Shown: positions 37,037 through 47,059 of the stretch, one piece after another
Numbering within the stretch: position 1 is the first letter of the stretch
Layout: each line of letters starts with the position of its first letter
NCBI RefSeq assembly: GCF_018967645.1
Contig: NZ_JAHLZF010000003.1
Location: 62,316 to 126,315 of the forward strand
Reading direction: 5' to 3'
Source of the DNA: Allobacillus halotolerans
GTDB lineage: Bacteria; Bacillota; Bacilli; Bacillales; Alkalibacillaceae
Length of the DNA stretch: 64,000 nt
Program-made: the position numbers and the translations under genes
Notes under the pieces: model-generated
What the model was told of the DNA's origin: nothing
What the model saw: the letters and a program-made list of their open reading frames with translations, nothing else
The model's database searches: none

Positions 37037-38923
37037 CTATTCATTGGATACTTTTGAACGAACGCCCTGTTCAATATAGACGAGTAAGATCGATATATCA
37101 GAAGGATTCACTCCAGAAATTCGTGATGCTTGTCCAACTGACAATGGTCGAACTTGTTTCAGTTTCTCTCTAGCTTCTGAAGCTATACCGGAAATATCGT
37201 CATAATCAATATGCTCAGGAATATATTTGTTGTCCATCTTTCTCATTTTCTCGACTTGTTGATTGGATTTCTTAATATATCCTTCATATTTCACTTGAAT
37301 CTCAACTTGCTCTTCTACTTCAGCTGGCAAGTTTGTTTCACGTGGAACAAATGGTTTCAACAGTTCATATTTCATTTCGGGACGACGTAATAAATCCGTC
37401 GCTCGAACTGCTTCTTTAAGTGGCGTACCATTTTGTTCTTCAATCACTTGTTGAATGGCTTCATCCGGTTTAATAATAATTTTTTCAATTCGTTTGATTT
37501 CATCCTGAATCTGTTGCTTCTTATGAGTGAAGCGTTCATAACGTTCTTCTGGGATTAATCCGTACTCGTAACCAATATCAGTCAAACGTAGATCAGCATT
37601 GTCATGACGAAGCAATAGACGATATTCTGCTCTTGAAGTTAACAAACGGTATGGTTCATCGGTACCTTTTGTCACTAAATCATCAATCAAGACACCGATA
37701 TACGCTTGAGATCGATCTAAAATCAACGACTCTTTATTCAAAGCTTTCCCAGCTGCGTTAATTCCTGCCATTATTCCTTGGGCTGCAGCTTCTTCATATC
37801 CAGATGTGCCATTGATTTGGCCTGCAGTAAACAATCCATTCACTGTTTTCAATTCTAACGTAGGCCACAATTGAGTCGGTACGACAGCATCGTATTCAAT
37901 CGCGTAACCAGCACGCATCATTTCTGCTTTCTCAAGGCCAGGAATTGTTTCCAGTAATTTCTTTTGAACGTCTTCAGGAAGAGAAGTCGATAATCCTTGT
38001 ACATACACTTCTTCTGTATTTCGCCCTTCAGGTTCCAAAAAGATTTGGTGGCGTGGTTTATCAGAGAAACGGACAATTTTGTCTTCTACGGAAGGACAAT
38101 AACGTGGACCTGTTCCTCTTTCCGCTCCTGAGTACATCGCTGATTTTGTTAGGTTATCCATGATGATCTCATGGGTCACTTCTCCTGTATATGTCAGCCA
38201 GCAAGGTATTTGGTCGGTAATGAATTCTGTCGTTTCATAAGAGAAGGCGCGTGGCTCTTCATCTCCTGGTTGAATTTCTGTTTTTGAATAATCGATTGTA
38301 TGACTGTTTACTCGTGGTGGTGTTCCTGTTTTAAAGCGAACAAGATCGATTCCAAGTTCTTCTAACTGCTTGGAAAGCTTAATCGTCGGACGTTGATTGT
38401 TTGGTCCGCTTTCATACTCAATATCGCCGATCAATACCTTACCTCTCATAAACGTACCTGTCGTAACAATTACCTGGTCTGCGTAATAGCAGGCTTTCGT
38501 TTCTGTAACGACACCTTTTACTTGGTTGTCTTCGATCAGTAGTCGATCGACCATCCCTTGTCTTAAGGTTAGGTTTTCTTGATTTTCAATAACGTGCTTC
38601 ATTTCTTGTTGGTAAAGGACTTTGTCTGCTTGCGCACGTAATGCTCGAACAGCAGGTCCTTTACTCGTATTCAACAGTCGCATTTGAATATGCGTTTTAT
38701 CAATCACTTTTGCCATCGCACCGCCGAGCGCGTCAATTTCCCGAACAACGACACCTTTAGCGGGACCACCGAGGGATGGATTACACGGCATAAAGGCGAT
38801 TAAATCCAGGTTCAATGTCAACATCAATGTTTTCGCGCCTCGTTTCGCTGAAGCGAGTCCCGCTTCCACACCCGCATGTCCTGCGCCGATGACAATTACA
38901 TCATAATGTCCTGCATCGTACAT
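37037..38923 (-). CDS. mnmG: tRNA uridine-5-carboxymethylaminomethyl modification enzyme MnmG (GidA)
   Basis: 628 residues. FAD-binding '[19 protein letters not shown]' at the N-terminus, '[24 protein letters not shown]' and the C-terminal helical domain '[26 protein letters not shown]'. With MnmE it installs the cmnm5 group on wobble U34 of several tRNAs. It contains a consensus parS in its coding sequence. AAGGAGG lies nine bases upstream of the ATG. Confidence 0.97.
   Translation of the reverse strand: MYDAGHYDVIVIGAGHAGVEAGLASAKRGAKTLMLTLNLDLIAFMPCNPSLGGPAKGVVVREIDALGGAMAKVIDKTHIQMRLLNTSKGPAVRALRAQADKVLYQQEMKHVIENQENLTLRQGMVDRLLIEDNQVKGVVTETKACYYADQVIVTTGTFMRGKVLIGDIEYESGPNNQRPTIKLSKQLEELGIDLVRFKTGTPPRVNSHTIDYSKTEIQPGDEEPRAFSYETTEFITDQIPCWLTYTGEVTHEIIMDNLTKSAMYSGAERGTGPRYCPSVEDKIVRFSDKPRHQIFLEPEGRNTEEVYVQGLSTSLPEDVQKKLLETIPGLEKAEMMRAGYAIEYDAVVPTQLWPTLELKTVNGLFTAGQINGTSGYEEAAAQGIMAGINAAGKALNKESLILDRSQAYIGVLIDDLVTKGTDEPYRLLTSRAEYRLLLRHDNADLRLTDIGYEYGLIPEERYERFTHKKQQIQDEIKRIEKIIIKPDEAIQQVIEEQNGTPLKEAVRATDLLRRPEMKYELLKPFVPRETNLPAEVEEQVEIQVKYEGYIKKSNQQVEKMRKMDNKYIPEHIDYDDISGIASEAREKLKQVRPLSVGQASRISGVNPSDISILLVYIEQGVRSKVSNE
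37334..37349. promoter_or_regulatory. parS site 4, inside mnmG
   Basis: TGTTTCACGTGGAACA; its reverse complement TGTTCCACGTGAAACA fits the B. subtilis consensus TGTTNCACGTGAAACA exactly. It lies inside coding sequence. Confidence 0.8.
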
Positions 38924-38943
38924 ACGTAAAGACCTCCTTTTTT

Positions 38944-40320
38944 TTATTTTCCTAAACAGAATTGGGAGAATAACTGATCGATTAGTGATTCATGAATATT
39001 ATCACCAATGATTTCGCCAAGAAGCTCCCATGTTCGTGTGATATCTATTTGAACTAAGTCCAGCGGCATACCGTCGTCTACCGCTTGAAGTGCATCATCT
39101 AATGCTTGTTCCGATTGCTCAAGCAACTGGATGTGGCGTACATTGGATACATAGGTCAAGTCGCCAGAATCCAATTCGCCTTCAAAAAATGTCTCCGCAA
39201 TTGCCGACTCTAATTGATCAATTCCTTGTTCTTCTACCAATGAGGTCGAAATGATCGGCACATCACCTGCTATGGCTTTCACTTCATCCAAGTCGATTTG
39301 TTGCTCCAGGTCTGTCTTGTTGATGACAGCAATGATGTCATGTTCTCTTGCTGCTTCAAAGAGTGCTGCATCTTCTTTGGTGAATGGTTCGTTCCCATTT
39401 AGTACAAGTAGAATCAAATCTGCATCTTTAAGAGCCTTTCGAGAGCGTTCAACACCGATTCTTTCCACAATATCTTCAGTTTCCCGAATCCCTGCTGTAT
39501 CGATCAACCGCAGTGGAACACCACGCACATTCACGTATTCCTCAACGACGTCACGAGTCGTACCTGGAATATCAGTAACGATTGCTTTATTTTCTTGAGC
39601 CAATATATTTAGTAAAGACGATTTACCGACGTTCGGCTTGCCGATAATCGCCGTAGCAATTCCTTCTCGTAAGATTTTCCCTTGCTTAGCCGTCATCAAC
39701 AACCGCTGAACCTCTTCTTTCACAGCTGTTGCCCGTTCAACAAGCATCTGATGTGTCATTTCTTCCACATCATCATATTCCGGATAGTCAATATTCACTT
39801 CGACGTGAGCAACCGTTTCGATCAACTGCTGTCGCAAAGAACGAATTAAGTTAGATAATCGACCATCCATTTGATTTAATGCTTGCGACATTGCTTTATC
39901 TGTCTTGGAACGGATTAAATCCATGACAGCTTCTGCTTGAGATAAATCAATACGACCATTCAGGAATGCACGTTTTGTAAACTCTCCTGGTTCAGCCAAC
40001 CGTGCGCCTTCCCTTAAAATTAACTGAAGCACGCGATTGACTGAAACCATTCCGCCGTGACAGTTAATTTCGATTATATCTTCACGAGTGAAGGTTCGAG
40101 GAGCTTTCATCACTGAAACCATCACTTCTTCGACCTTTTCATCTGTTTTTGGATCGATCAAACTCCCATAATGGATCGTATGGGAATCTACTTTCGTCAA
40201 ATCTTTCGTTGGAAAAATTCGATTGGCGATGGCAAACGATTCCTCCCCACTAATTCGGACAATCGCAATGGCACCTTCGCCAATCGGTGTTGAAATTGCT
40301 GTAATTGTGTCTTGCTCCAT
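38944..40320 (-). CDS. mnmE: tRNA modification GTPase MnmE (TrmE)
   Basis: 458 residues from the ATG at 40320, which has AAGGAGTGAGG upstream; 11 extra codons upstream are rejected. N-terminal folate-binding domain, helical domain, inserted G domain with '[12 protein letters not shown]', 'DTAGI' and 'NKTD', and the C-terminal 'FCLGK' with the conserved Cys. It forms the modifying complex with MnmG, encoded 20 bp downstream. Confidence 0.97.
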   Translation of the reverse strand: MEQDTITAISTPIGEGAIAIVRISGEESFAIANRIFPTKDLTKVDSHTIHYGSLIDPKTDEKVEEVMVSVMKAPRTFTREDIIEINCHGGMVSVNRVLQLILREGARLAEPGEFTKRAFLNGRIDLSQAEAVMDLIRSKTDKAMSQALNQMDGRLSNLIRSLRQQLIETVAHVEVNIDYPEYDDVEEMTHQMLVERATAVKEEVQRLLMTAKQGKILREGIATAIIGKPNVGKSSLLNILAQENKAIVTDIPGTTRDVVEEYVNVRGVPLRLIDTAGIRETEDIVERIGVERSRKALKDADLILLVLNGNEPFTKEDAALFEAAREHDIIAVINKTDLEQQIDLDEVKAIAGDVPIISTSLVEEQGIDQLESAIAETFFEGELDSGDLTYVSNVRHIQLLEQSEQALDDALQAVDDGMPLDLVQIDITRTWELLGEIIGDNIHESLIDQLFSQFCLGK

Positions 40321-40446
40321 GAACCTCACTCCTTTCGATGAGCAAATTCTCAACTAAAAACATTAACATAAATAGGGATAAAAAGAAAGATATACAGCTT
40401 ACCTCATATTGGTAAGAAGTAAGCTTTATGTACGTCTAAAGCCAAT

Positions 40447-40492
40447 TAAAAAACCGATATAAAGCAGTTAAGCCTTACATCGGTCGTTTTTT
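40447..40492 (-). terminator. Terminator of spoIIIJ-jag
   Basis: AACCGAT pairs with ATCGGTc around a 20-nt loop; the minus strand carries a T-run after the stem. It lies just behind the jag stop at 40516. Confidence 0.7.
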
Positions 40493-40515
40493 GATATCCT
40501 TTATTTCACGCCTGG

Positions 40516-41133
40516 TTATTCAGGCTTGATCACAACGTATCGGTTCGGATCTCTTCCGTCTGAGTAAGTAGAAACTTTGCTGTGGTCTTGCAATGCTGTA
40601 TGAATGATTTTTCGTTCAAAAGAAGGCATTGGTTCCAATCGAACTTCTTTGTTTAGCTTCATCGCTTTATTTGCAAGCTTATTTGCCAAATCTTCAAGTG
40701 TCTCTTTTCTTCGTGCTCGGTAATTCTCTGCATCAACAACAACGGTTACATACTCATCCTTGTTTTTATTGACAACAAGATGGGTTAAATATTGCAACGC
40801 ATTGATTGTTTGTCCTCGCTTACCGATTAGCAACCCCAGTTTTTCACCAACGAGGTCATACACAACCCCATGTTGATCTTCCTTCACTTGAACATCGACA
40901 GAAACATTCATATCTCTTGATATATCGACTAAAAATTGTTTCCCTTCATCCACGGCGCTTTTCATCTCAGTTACTTTTACATAAGCACGCTTCGAACCAA
41001 AGACTCCGAGAAGTCCTTTTTTTCCTTCATCAATCACATCGACCTTCACTTGACTTTCATCTAAGGCAAGTTGACTAAGAGCATTTTCTTTTGCTTCTTC
41101 AATCGTACGACCACTAGCAGTTATTTCTCTCAC
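40516..41133 (-). CDS. jag: RNA-binding protein KhpB/Jag (SpoIIIJ-associated)
   Basis: 205 residues in the order Jag-N (about 1-50, 'TASGRTIEEAKENALSQL'), KH domain (about 75-150, 'LIGKRGQTINALQYL' with the GxxG-type loop) and R3H (about 150-205, 'SFERKIIHTALQDHSKVSTYSDG'). KhpB binds RNA with KhpA and affects division and sporulation. It overlaps spoIIIJ by four bases. Confidence 0.95.
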   Translation of the reverse strand: MREITASGRTIEEAKENALSQLALDESQVKVDVIDEGKKGLLGVFGSKRAYVKVTEMKSAVDEGKQFLVDISRDMNVSVDVQVKEDQHGVVYDLVGEKLGLLIGKRGQTINALQYLTHLVVNKNKDEYVTVVVDAENYRARRKETLEDLANKLANKAMKLNKEVRLEPMPSFERKIIHTALQDHSKVSTYSDGRDPNRYVVIKPE

Positions 41134-41921
41134 TTTTTAGATCCTCCATTGTCTTTTTCTAATTGTTTCATCATCGGACGACGAACTAACAATGTTTGAG
41201 CAATCATAAAGAGGTTACCTACTACCCAGTATAACGCAAGGGCTGATGGGAAGAACAATGCAAACGCACCGATCATCACTGGCATTAAGTATAACATAAC
41301 CTGCATTTGTGGGTTAGCAGCAGCTGGTGAACCTGCCATCATCAATTTCTGTTGAATAAATGTTGTCGTGAATGTGATTACTGCCATGATGATACTTGGC
41401 TCCCCAAGTGAAAACCATAAGAACGTATAATTTTCAATTGCTTCTGTACGCACAATGGCATGATAGAAAGCAATTAAAATCGGCATCTGTACAATAATCG
41501 GCAGACACCCTGCAAGTGGGTTGACCCCATGACGCTGGAATAGTGCCATCGTTTCTTGCTGTAATTTCTGCTGTGTTTGCTGATCTTTTGACGAGTACTT
41601 TTCTCTTAAAGCCTGTAGCTCAGGCTGGATCATTTGCATCGCTTGAGAAGACTTCAACTGTTTGATATTTAGTGGCAAAATTAATGTACGCAACAAAAGT
41701 GTTACAATAATGATTGCCAAACCAAAGCCGTGATTGAAAATATCCTCAGCTATGTAAGTAATCAAAAAAGATAATGGATAGACAAAGAATGAATTCCAAA
41801 ATCCTTCACTGTCTTCGGTAATTGGTTGATCGATCTGTGTACAACCACTAAGGAATAGAGCAATTGCAATCATTGCTCCAACTACGAACAATCGTTTATA
41901 CACCTGTTTTCCTCCTAACAT
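41130..41921 (-). CDS. spoIIIJ: Membrane protein insertase SpoIIIJ/YidC
   Basis: 263 residues. Lipoprotein signal peptide ending in 'LFLSGC' (Cys about residue 26) and five membrane helices in the YidC/Oxa1 pattern, with the hydrophilic-groove Arg in 'ILPLNIKQLKSSQAM' and the coil 'LREKYSSKDQQTQQKLQQETMALFQRHGVNPLAGCLP'. It inserts proteins into the membrane and is needed at sporulation stage III in Bacillus. Encoded between rnpA and jag as usual. Confidence 0.96.
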   Translation of the reverse strand: MLGGKQVYKRLFVVGAMIAIALFLSGCTQIDQPITEDSEGFWNSFFVYPLSFLITYIAEDIFNHGFGLAIIIVTLLLRTLILPLNIKQLKSSQAMQMIQPELQALREKYSSKDQQTQQKLQQETMALFQRHGVNPLAGCLPIIVQMPILIAFYHAIVRTEAIENYTFLWFSLGEPSIIMAVITFTTTFIQQKLMMAGSPAAANPQMQVMLYLMPVMIGAFALFFPSALALYWVVGNLFMIAQTLLVRRPMMKQLEKDNGGSKK

Positions 41922-41992
41922 TGCTAACGCGGAAATTCTTTATACATTCTACCATTATATATAAGAGGTTTACCATAAAAAATGTGAAATAT

Positions 41993-42343
41993 TTATTGAC
42001 GATACAAGCTTGTTCGTTTCAAAACATGCTTTAAGCTGTTTTTGATCTCATCAACCTTCATAGATGTCGTTGGCTTTCTGGCAATGATAATGATATCAAC
42101 ATCTGGTTGAATATGCGATTCCAACTGTCGCAAACTTTCGCGTATATATCGTTTAATTTGATTACGCATAACAGCATTCCCAAGTTTTTTTCCTACCGAA
42201 ATCCCTACACGAAAATGGTGTTGATCCTTTTTTGGTACATAATAAATGACAAGCTGTTTATTGGCGAATGATTCACCCTGTTTGAAAATTTGTTGGAACT
42301 CCTCATTTTTTTTGACACGGTATTTTTTCTTCAAAAGGATCAT
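41993..42343 (-). CDS. rnpA: Ribonuclease P protein component
   Basis: 116 residues, typical length. 'RVKKNEEFQQIFKQG' and the RNR-type motif 'VMRNQIKRYIRESLRQL' are characteristic; the strongly basic protein helps the RNA subunit to bind pre-tRNA. It follows rpmH, from which it is separated by a terminator-like hairpin. Confidence 0.96.
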   Translation of the reverse strand: MILLKKKYRVKKNEEFQQIFKQGESFANKQLVIYYVPKKDQHHFRVGISVGKKLGNAVMRNQIKRYIRESLRQLESHIQPDVDIIIIARKPTTSMKVDEIKNSLKHVLKRTSLYRQ

Positions 42344-42426
42344 CCAATCTCTCTCGATGTTCGAATAAACTCATCCGTTTATTGCGTTGATCAAAATTTC
42401 TTTTTTATATACGAATTATCTGCTAG

Positions 42427-42460
42427 AAAAAAGACCACTGAGTGGATCTTCCAGTGGTCT
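42427..42460 (-). terminator. Terminator-like hairpin between rpmH and rnpA
   Basis: Minus strand: AGACCACTG and CAGTGGTCT form a 9-bp stem followed by T6. The first stem base overlaps the rpmH stop codon. It probably lowers transcription of rnpA relative to the ribosomal protein gene. Confidence 0.8.
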
Positions 42461-42593
42461 AAGCAGAAAGTACTTTTCTTCCTTTTTTACGACGGCGTGC
42501 TAGAACTTTACGTCCGTTTTTCGTCTTCATTCTAGCTCGGAATCCGTGCACCTTACTGTGCTTTCTCTTTTTTGGTTGGTATGTTCTTTTCAT
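42459..42593 (-). CDS. rpmH: 50S ribosomal protein L34
   Basis: 44 residues, the normal length: [20 protein letters not shown] followed by [20 protein letters not shown] and VLSA. AGGAGG lies upstream of the ATG at 42593. L34 is the small basic protein encoded next to the origin in almost all bacteria and transcribed away from dnaA. Confidence 0.98.
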   Translation of the reverse strand: MKRTYQPKKRKHSKVHGFRARMKTKNGRKVLARRRKKGRKVLSA

Positions 42594-42650
42594 TTATCTA
42601 CACCTCCTAAAAGGAAATCAAACCTCTACCATTTAAAAACAGTCCAAATT

Positions 42651-42680
42651 AGTATATAAAATTTGTGCCCCATATGTCAA
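42651..42680 (-). promoter_or_regulatory. Sigma-A promoter of rpmH
   Basis: Minus strand: perfect -35 TTGACA (42675-42680), 18-bp spacer, -10 TATACT (42651-42656), with a leader of about 50 nt. Confidence 0.75.
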
Positions 42681-42874
42681 TAGTAAAACAGCCGAACTAC
42701 ATTTAAATTCGGTAATTTTATGATCCACATTCCGATCAGTAAAGAAATTCACTTTACATTTTAATCGGATATCCATCTGGAAGCAATGGATATGGTCATT
42801 TTTCGAATGATTGATTACCCGATTTTTAATCATTTGGCTTTGTTAACGTCTGGTGGAGGTGATCAACTATCGGT

Positions 42875-43112
42875 TTTTTCCACGACCTATTAGCGGCTGC
42901 GTTCGATTTTTTCGACGGCTTCGCATGGTTTTTCGATGGCTTCTCGCGGTTTTTCGACGGCTCCGCATGGTTTTTCGATGGCTTTGCGCAGTTTATCAGC
43001 GGCTCCACATGATTTTTCGACGGCTTCTCGCAGTTTTTCGACGGCTTCGCGCAATTTATCAGCCGCTTCACCCCATTTATCAGCGACTCCGCATCATTTG
43101 TCGACGGCACGC
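42875..43112. repeat. Degenerate 21-bp tandem array, array 2, beside oriC
   Basis: Eleven units of the type TTTTTCGACGGCTTCGCATGG. The GGC position recurs at 42895, 42917, 42938, 42959, 42980, 43001, 43022, 43043, 43064, 43085 and 43106: one step of 22 and nine steps of exactly 21. It is GC-richer than its surroundings. A minus-strand frame stays open (heptads such as AKPSKNH, EKPSKNR), but I find no ribosome-binding site and treat it as non-coding. Confidence 0.85.
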
Positions 43113-43114
43113 TT

Positions 43115-43627
43115 TTATCCACAGGACGTGTTCGGTTTGAATGAAAGTTCCCTTATTTCCTGGCCACTGAATCGCCACCAATACGATCCACAATTCAACT
43201 ACTCAGATCCATTTCAATTAAAAATCAAAACGAATTCTTAGCAGAACCGATTATCTAAGCCAATTTTAAAACGATTTGACGGAATCAATCATTTTCAATC
43301 TGTTTTTATCCACAATCCCTTTTTGCACCCCGTTATCAAGTTATCCACATGTGAGTAGAACAACTATCTTTTTCATTTTTTTATTCACAACCTCATTCGA
43401 CAAATTACCCACAAATTCAACAGTTGTGGACAATTTTTTTAAACACAGCTATGAACTATGTGGATAAGTTGATTTTACATTGAAATATCAAGGTGAGTTT
43501 GATATGATTATATTGTTTTAACTGTGAATAAATAAATACAACCATATGAGTTTTCCACAGTATGTGAATAATATGTGGATAGTTAACCACAGCTTGTTAG
43601 AAAAGATATCTACAGAGCTGTGGATTT
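43115..43627. promoter_or_regulatory. oriC: oriC, part 1: DnaA-box cluster upstream of dnaA
   Basis: At least twelve DnaA boxes or near-boxes. Perfect TTATCCACA occurs at 43115, 43306 and 43341, and TGTGGATAA at 43459. Variants include TTATTCACA 43381, TTACCCACA 43405, TGTGGACAA 43425, TGTGAATAA 43523 and 43563, TTTTCCACA 43551, TGTGGATAG 43574, TTAACCACA 43583 and TGTGGATTT 43619. This corresponds to the incA/incB part of the bipartite Bacillus origin and also overlaps the dnaA promoter, so it allows DnaA autorepression. The stretch 43124-43305 between boxes shows nothing else. Confidence 0.93.
43480..43508 (+). promoter_or_regulatory. Putative dnaA promoter
   Basis: TTGAAA (43480-43485), 17-bp spacer, TATGAT (43503-43508). 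The leader of about 200 nt is full of DnaA boxes. Confidence 0.5.
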
Positions 43628-43716
43628 TGTCGATAGATGTCATTTTCCCACGTTGTTAAATGAATCATCCATCCACAGGTAAATTGAACCACCGATTGAT
43701 GAAAGGATGCTTAATT

Positions 43717-45063
43717 TTGGATAATTTACAGGCATTATGGAAAGAAACGTTAACTGAAATTGAAAATAAAGTGAGTAAACCTAGCTTTGATACGTGGTTG
43801 AAATCGACAGAGGCAAAATCTGTTGAGGGCGATAAACTCGTGATCGCTGCTCCAAATGAATTTGCACGCGACTGGTTGGAAAGCAGTTATGCCGGTTTGA
43901 TCTCCGAATCATTTAAACAAGTATCAGGCTCTCATTTGGAACCTAAATTCGTTATTCCAAATCGAAACAACATGGATGATTACAATAAACAACCAATAAA
44001 AAAATTCCCGAAAAAAACAGCGGAAATGAATGACAGAACAATGCTGAATTCCAAATATACATTTGAAACTTTTGTCATAGGATCAGGGAACCGTTTCGCC
44101 CATGCGGCCTCTCTTGCCGTAGCTGAAGCACCAGCCAAGGCATACAATCCACTATTCATATACGGTGGTGTTGGACTAGGTAAAACACACTTAATGCACG
44201 CAATCGGCCACTATGTAAGAGAGCATAATCCAGATGCCAAAGTTGTCTATCTATCCAGCGAAAAGTTTACGAATGAATTCATTAATTCCATTCGGGACAA
44301 TAAGACAATTGACTTTAGAAATAAATACCGAAGCGTTGATATTCTATTAATTGATGATATTCAGTTCTTGGCAGGAAAAGAACAAACACAAGAGGAATTT
44401 TTCCATACATTTAATGCGTTACATGAGGAAAATAAGCAAATTATCATTTCCAGTGATCGACCACCGAAAGAAATTCCGACATTGGAAGACCGGCTTCGCT
44501 CACGTTTCGAATGGGGATTGATTACAGATATTACTCCACCTGATTTAGAGACAAGGATTGCGATTCTACGGAAAAAAGCAAAGGCAGATGGATTGGAGAT
44601 TCCAAATGAAGTAATGCTTTACATAGCGAATCAAATCGATACAAACATCAGAGAATTGGAAGGTGCGTTAATACGCGTCGTTGCCTATTCTTCTCTTGTG
44701 AATGAAGATATCGATGCTTCGTTGGCTGCTAATGCACTCAAAGATATTATTCCTAGTTCCCGTCCGAAGAAAATTACGATCAAAGGAATCCAGCAAATTA
44801 TCGGTAGCCGTTTCAATGTACCGATCGAGGATTTTGCTGCAAAAAAACGAACAAAGTCAGTAGCGTTCCCACGTCAGATCGCTATGTATTTATCTAGGGA
44901 GATGACTGATTTTTCATTACCAAAGATAGGTGAAGAGTTTGGAGGACGAGATCATACGACCGTCATCCATGCGCATGAAAAAATAGCAAAAATGTTAGCT
45001 GATGATATTCAATTACAGAAAGAAATTGATGAATTAACAGAAATCATAAAATCTGAAGCCTAA
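43717..45063 (+). CDS. dnaA: Chromosomal replication initiator protein DnaA
   Basis: 448 residues from the TTG at 43717 ([12 protein letters not shown]), chosen because AAAGGATG lies at the right distance and it matches the family's N-terminus; an in-frame ATG at 43660 gives 19 atypical residues. Domain I is about 1-85, the short linker is domain II, and domain III is an AAA+ with '[10 protein letters not shown]', '[13 protein letters not shown]' and the ISM region. Domain IV ends with the DnaA signature '[15 protein letters not shown]'. It opens oriC and represses its own gene. Encoded between the two halves of the origin, followed by dnaN. Confidence 0.98.
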   Translation: MDNLQALWKETLTEIENKVSKPSFDTWLKSTEAKSVEGDKLVIAAPNEFARDWLESSYAGLISESFKQVSGSHLEPKFVIPNRNNMDDYNKQPIKKFPKKTAEMNDRTMLNSKYTFETFVIGSGNRFAHAASLAVAEAPAKAYNPLFIYGGVGLGKTHLMHAIGHYVREHNPDAKVVYLSSEKFTNEFINSIRDNKTIDFRNKYRSVDILLIDDIQFLAGKEQTQEEFFHTFNALHEENKQIIISSDRPPKEIPTLEDRLRSRFEWGLITDITPPDLETRIAILRKKAKADGLEIPNEVMLYIANQIDTNIRELEGALIRVVAYSSLVNEDIDASLAANALKDIIPSSRPKKITIKGIQQIIGSRFNVPIEDFAAKKRTKSVAFPRQIAMYLSREMTDFSLPKIGEEFGGRDHTTVIHAHEKIAKMLADDIQLQKEIDELTEIIKSEA

Positions 45064-45118
45064 ATTGACTTGTGAACAGTGTGAATATCTCTGCACGTTT
45101 GTTTACACGTTATGCACA

Positions 45119-45215
45119 TGTGGATAACTAACGTTTTCAAGGTATCCACTGACTTATCCACAAATCCACAAGCCCTAGTACTATGATTACTGTTTTATTC
45201 TTATAACAAATAAAT
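45119..45215 (+). promoter_or_regulatory. oriC: oriC, part 2: DnaA boxes, DnaA-trio-like element and unwinding region
   Basis: In the dnaA-dnaN gap two perfect boxes, TGTGGATAA (45119-45127) and TTATCCACA (45154-45162), are followed by a near-box ATCCACAAG, then TAG-TAC-TAT-GAT-TAC-TGT (45176-45193), then an AT-rich stretch. This repeats the B. subtilis order: boxes, short GC-rich gap, DnaA-trios, unwinding element. Confidence 0.85.
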
Positions 45216-45242
45216 ATGACAAATCATTCTCAGGAGGTTCCT

Positions 45243-46385
45243 ATGAAATTAATTATTGAACGAAACCAACTTATGAACAGTATCCAACATGTCATGAAAG
45301 CCATCTCTTCCAGACCAACCATTGCGATTTTGTCAGGTATTAAATTAGAAGCACAGCAGAACTTTGTAAAATTAACGGGTAGTGATTCAGATATTACAAT
45401 TGAATCTACCATTCCTCGCGAAGAAGACGGAATGATCAACATTCATGACGTTCAACCGGGTACCGTTATTCTACAAGCGAAATTTGTATCAGAAATCGTC
45501 CGTAAACTACCTGGTGACCAAGTGGAGATCGAATCAGATGATGAACTGAACGTTACGATTCGTTCAGCTGCAGCAGAATTTAAACTGAATGGCCAGGATG
45601 CAGAAGAATATCCGCAGCCTGCAATATTGACCACAGACAATCAGTTCGAGATCCAAGCAGACGTTCTTAAAAATTTAATCCGTCAGACAAACTTTGCTGT
45701 ATCGACTCAAGAAACACGACCTATTTTGACAGGTGTGCATTTCATCTTAGAAGATGGTGTGTTTGAATTGGTCGCTACGGATAGTCACCGATTAGCTTCC
45801 AGAAAAATTAATTTGAACAGTGATGCAGAAAGCGTTTCTTTCAGAAATATCGTAGTTCCTGGAAAAAGCCTTTCTGAACTGAATAAGATTCTTGATGATC
45901 ACCAAGAAAAAGTCTTTGTCAGTGTTTCAGACAATCAAATTCTATTTAAGACAGCGAATGTTAACTTCCACTCTCGTCTGTTGGATGGAAACTACCCAGA
46001 AACGTCTCGTCTGATCCCTGAGCAAAGCAAAACGACGGTATCTATAAAATCACGTGAATTAATGCAAACCATCGACCGTGCAAGCTTGTTGGCGCAAGAT
46101 AATCGGAATAACATCGTGAAGTTGGCAACCATGCCAAATCAACTGCAAATCACTAGTCATTCACCGGAGATCGGAACAGCTGAAGAAAAAGTTGATACGA
46201 TGAGTATTGAAGGAGAAGATTTAAAAATTTCCTTCAATGCAAAGTATATGATTGATGCACTTCGAGCCATTGACTCTGAAGAAATTGAGATTGCATTTAC
46301 AGGAGCGATGCGACCATTCATCCTTCGCCCACAAAATGAAGAGGAATCCATCTTGCAATTGATCACGCCGGTTAGAACGTATTAA
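45243..46385 (+). CDS. dnaN: DNA polymerase III sliding clamp (beta subunit)
   Basis: 380 residues from the ATG at 45243 with AGGAGG seven bases upstream; nine more N-terminal residues are possible but unlikely. Three clamp domains are recognisable, with 'RPILTGVHF' and the C-terminal 'MRPFILRP..LQLITPVRTY', which forms the partner-binding pocket. The dimeric ring holds PolC/DnaE on DNA. Located directly after dnaA and origin part 2. Confidence 0.98.
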   Translation: MKLIIERNQLMNSIQHVMKAISSRPTIAILSGIKLEAQQNFVKLTGSDSDITIESTIPREEDGMINIHDVQPGTVILQAKFVSEIVRKLPGDQVEIESDDELNVTIRSAAAEFKLNGQDAEEYPQPAILTTDNQFEIQADVLKNLIRQTNFAVSTQETRPILTGVHFILEDGVFELVATDSHRLASRKINLNSDAESVSFRNIVVPGKSLSELNKILDDHQEKVFVSVSDNQILFKTANVNFHSRLLDGNYPETSRLIPEQSKTTVSIKSRELMQTIDRASLLAQDNRNNIVKLATMPNQLQITSHSPEIGTAEEKVDTMSIEGEDLKISFNAKYMIDALRAIDSEEIEIAFTGAMRPFILRPQNEEESILQLITPVRTY

Positions 46386-46407
46386 TGCAAATCTCTGTTA
46401 AAATCCG

Positions 46408-46556
46408 TTGTTAATATTGAGATTCGCTATCGGTGGTCGCTTTCCGCGGGCACGGCTCGAGCCTCCTCGGCCTAAAAGCATGGCCTGCGGGGTCTCGAGG
46501 CTCGTGCTTTTCCCGCAGGAGTCGCCACCTTCGCTTCTCACAATTCAACGACTCAG
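46408..46556. repeat. Dispersed structured repeat, copy 2 (short form, subfamily b)
   Basis: Its reverse complement shares CTGCGGGA, CACGAG, GAGACCCCGCAG, GAGGAGGCTC and GCCCGCG with copy 1, in the same order, but has other outer sequence (GAAGCGAAGGTGGCGACTCC). The small hairpin is GGCC..GGCC here instead of GTGC-gaa-GCAC. It sits between two genes that point the same way, unlike the other copies. Confidence 0.8.
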
Positions 46557-46607
46557 TTCTATAACATTAATAAGATTTAATAGAGCCAATGCAAAAAATA
46601 ATTACGA

Positions 46608-46645
46608 CCAGCCTGGGAAAGACTTTTTTCTTGGCTGGTTTTTAT
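46608..46645 (+). terminator. Terminator of dnaA-dnaN
   Basis: CCAGCC (46608-46613) pairs with GGCTGG (46633-46638), followed by T5. It lies behind repeat copy 2, between dnaN and rlbA. Confidence 0.65.
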
Positions 46646-46817
46646 ATCGAGCCAATTTTATCCGAAGAAAAAGTAGCTCGAGAATATAAATTGCACATCG
46701 AATCAAATTACTGATGTGAGATCAGGAAATTAAAACAGTACGATTAATTTCCTTTTCCACCTTATTTTTAGTAAAATATAGGGATAGGCATGTAGCAGAA
46801 TAAAGGAAGTGAAAACA

Positions 46818-47042
46818 ATGGCTGAACCAATTGAAATAACGACCGAACAGATTACATTGGGGCAGTTCCTGAAATTGGCCAATATCGTTGAATCTGGTGG
46901 GATGGTTAAATTATTTTTAACGGAATTTGCCGTTTACATCAATGATGAACAAGATCAGCGCCGTGGAAGAAAATTAAAGCCCGGTGACCTGGTTGAAATA
47001 CAAGGCGTTGGATCGTTTGAAGTCACCAAGTCCAGCGAATAA
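46818..47042 (+). CDS. rlbA: S4-domain RNA-binding protein RlbA (YaaA)
   Basis: 74 residues from the ATG at 46818, with AAAGGAAG at suitable distance; a GTG three codons earlier is less likely. One S4-like RNA-binding domain ('[23 protein letters not shown]', '[12 protein letters not shown]'). In B. subtilis it is linked to ribosome maturation. It always stands between dnaN and recF in this family. Confidence 0.92.
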   Translation: MAEPIEITTEQITLGQFLKLANIVESGGMVKLFLTEFAVYINDEQDQRRGRKLKPGDLVEIQGVGSFEVTKSSE

Positions 47043-47059
47043 TTCGAGGAGCTTCAACC

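Noticed and set aside
42875-43112. CRISPR array
   Set aside because: Units are contiguous, 21 bp, and degenerate throughout; there are no constant repeats alternating with unique spacers and no cas genes.
42826-43122. A 98-codon minus-strand open frame of lysine-rich heptapeptides (AKPSKNH-like) across array 2
   Set aside because: It arises from a 21-bp repeat without stop codons in one frame, has no ribosome-binding site, and the other arrays with the same period contain stops.
43660-43716. Longer DnaA starting at the ATG at 43660
   Set aside because: No Shine-Dalgarno, and the extra residues have no counterpart in DnaA as known from Bacillus.
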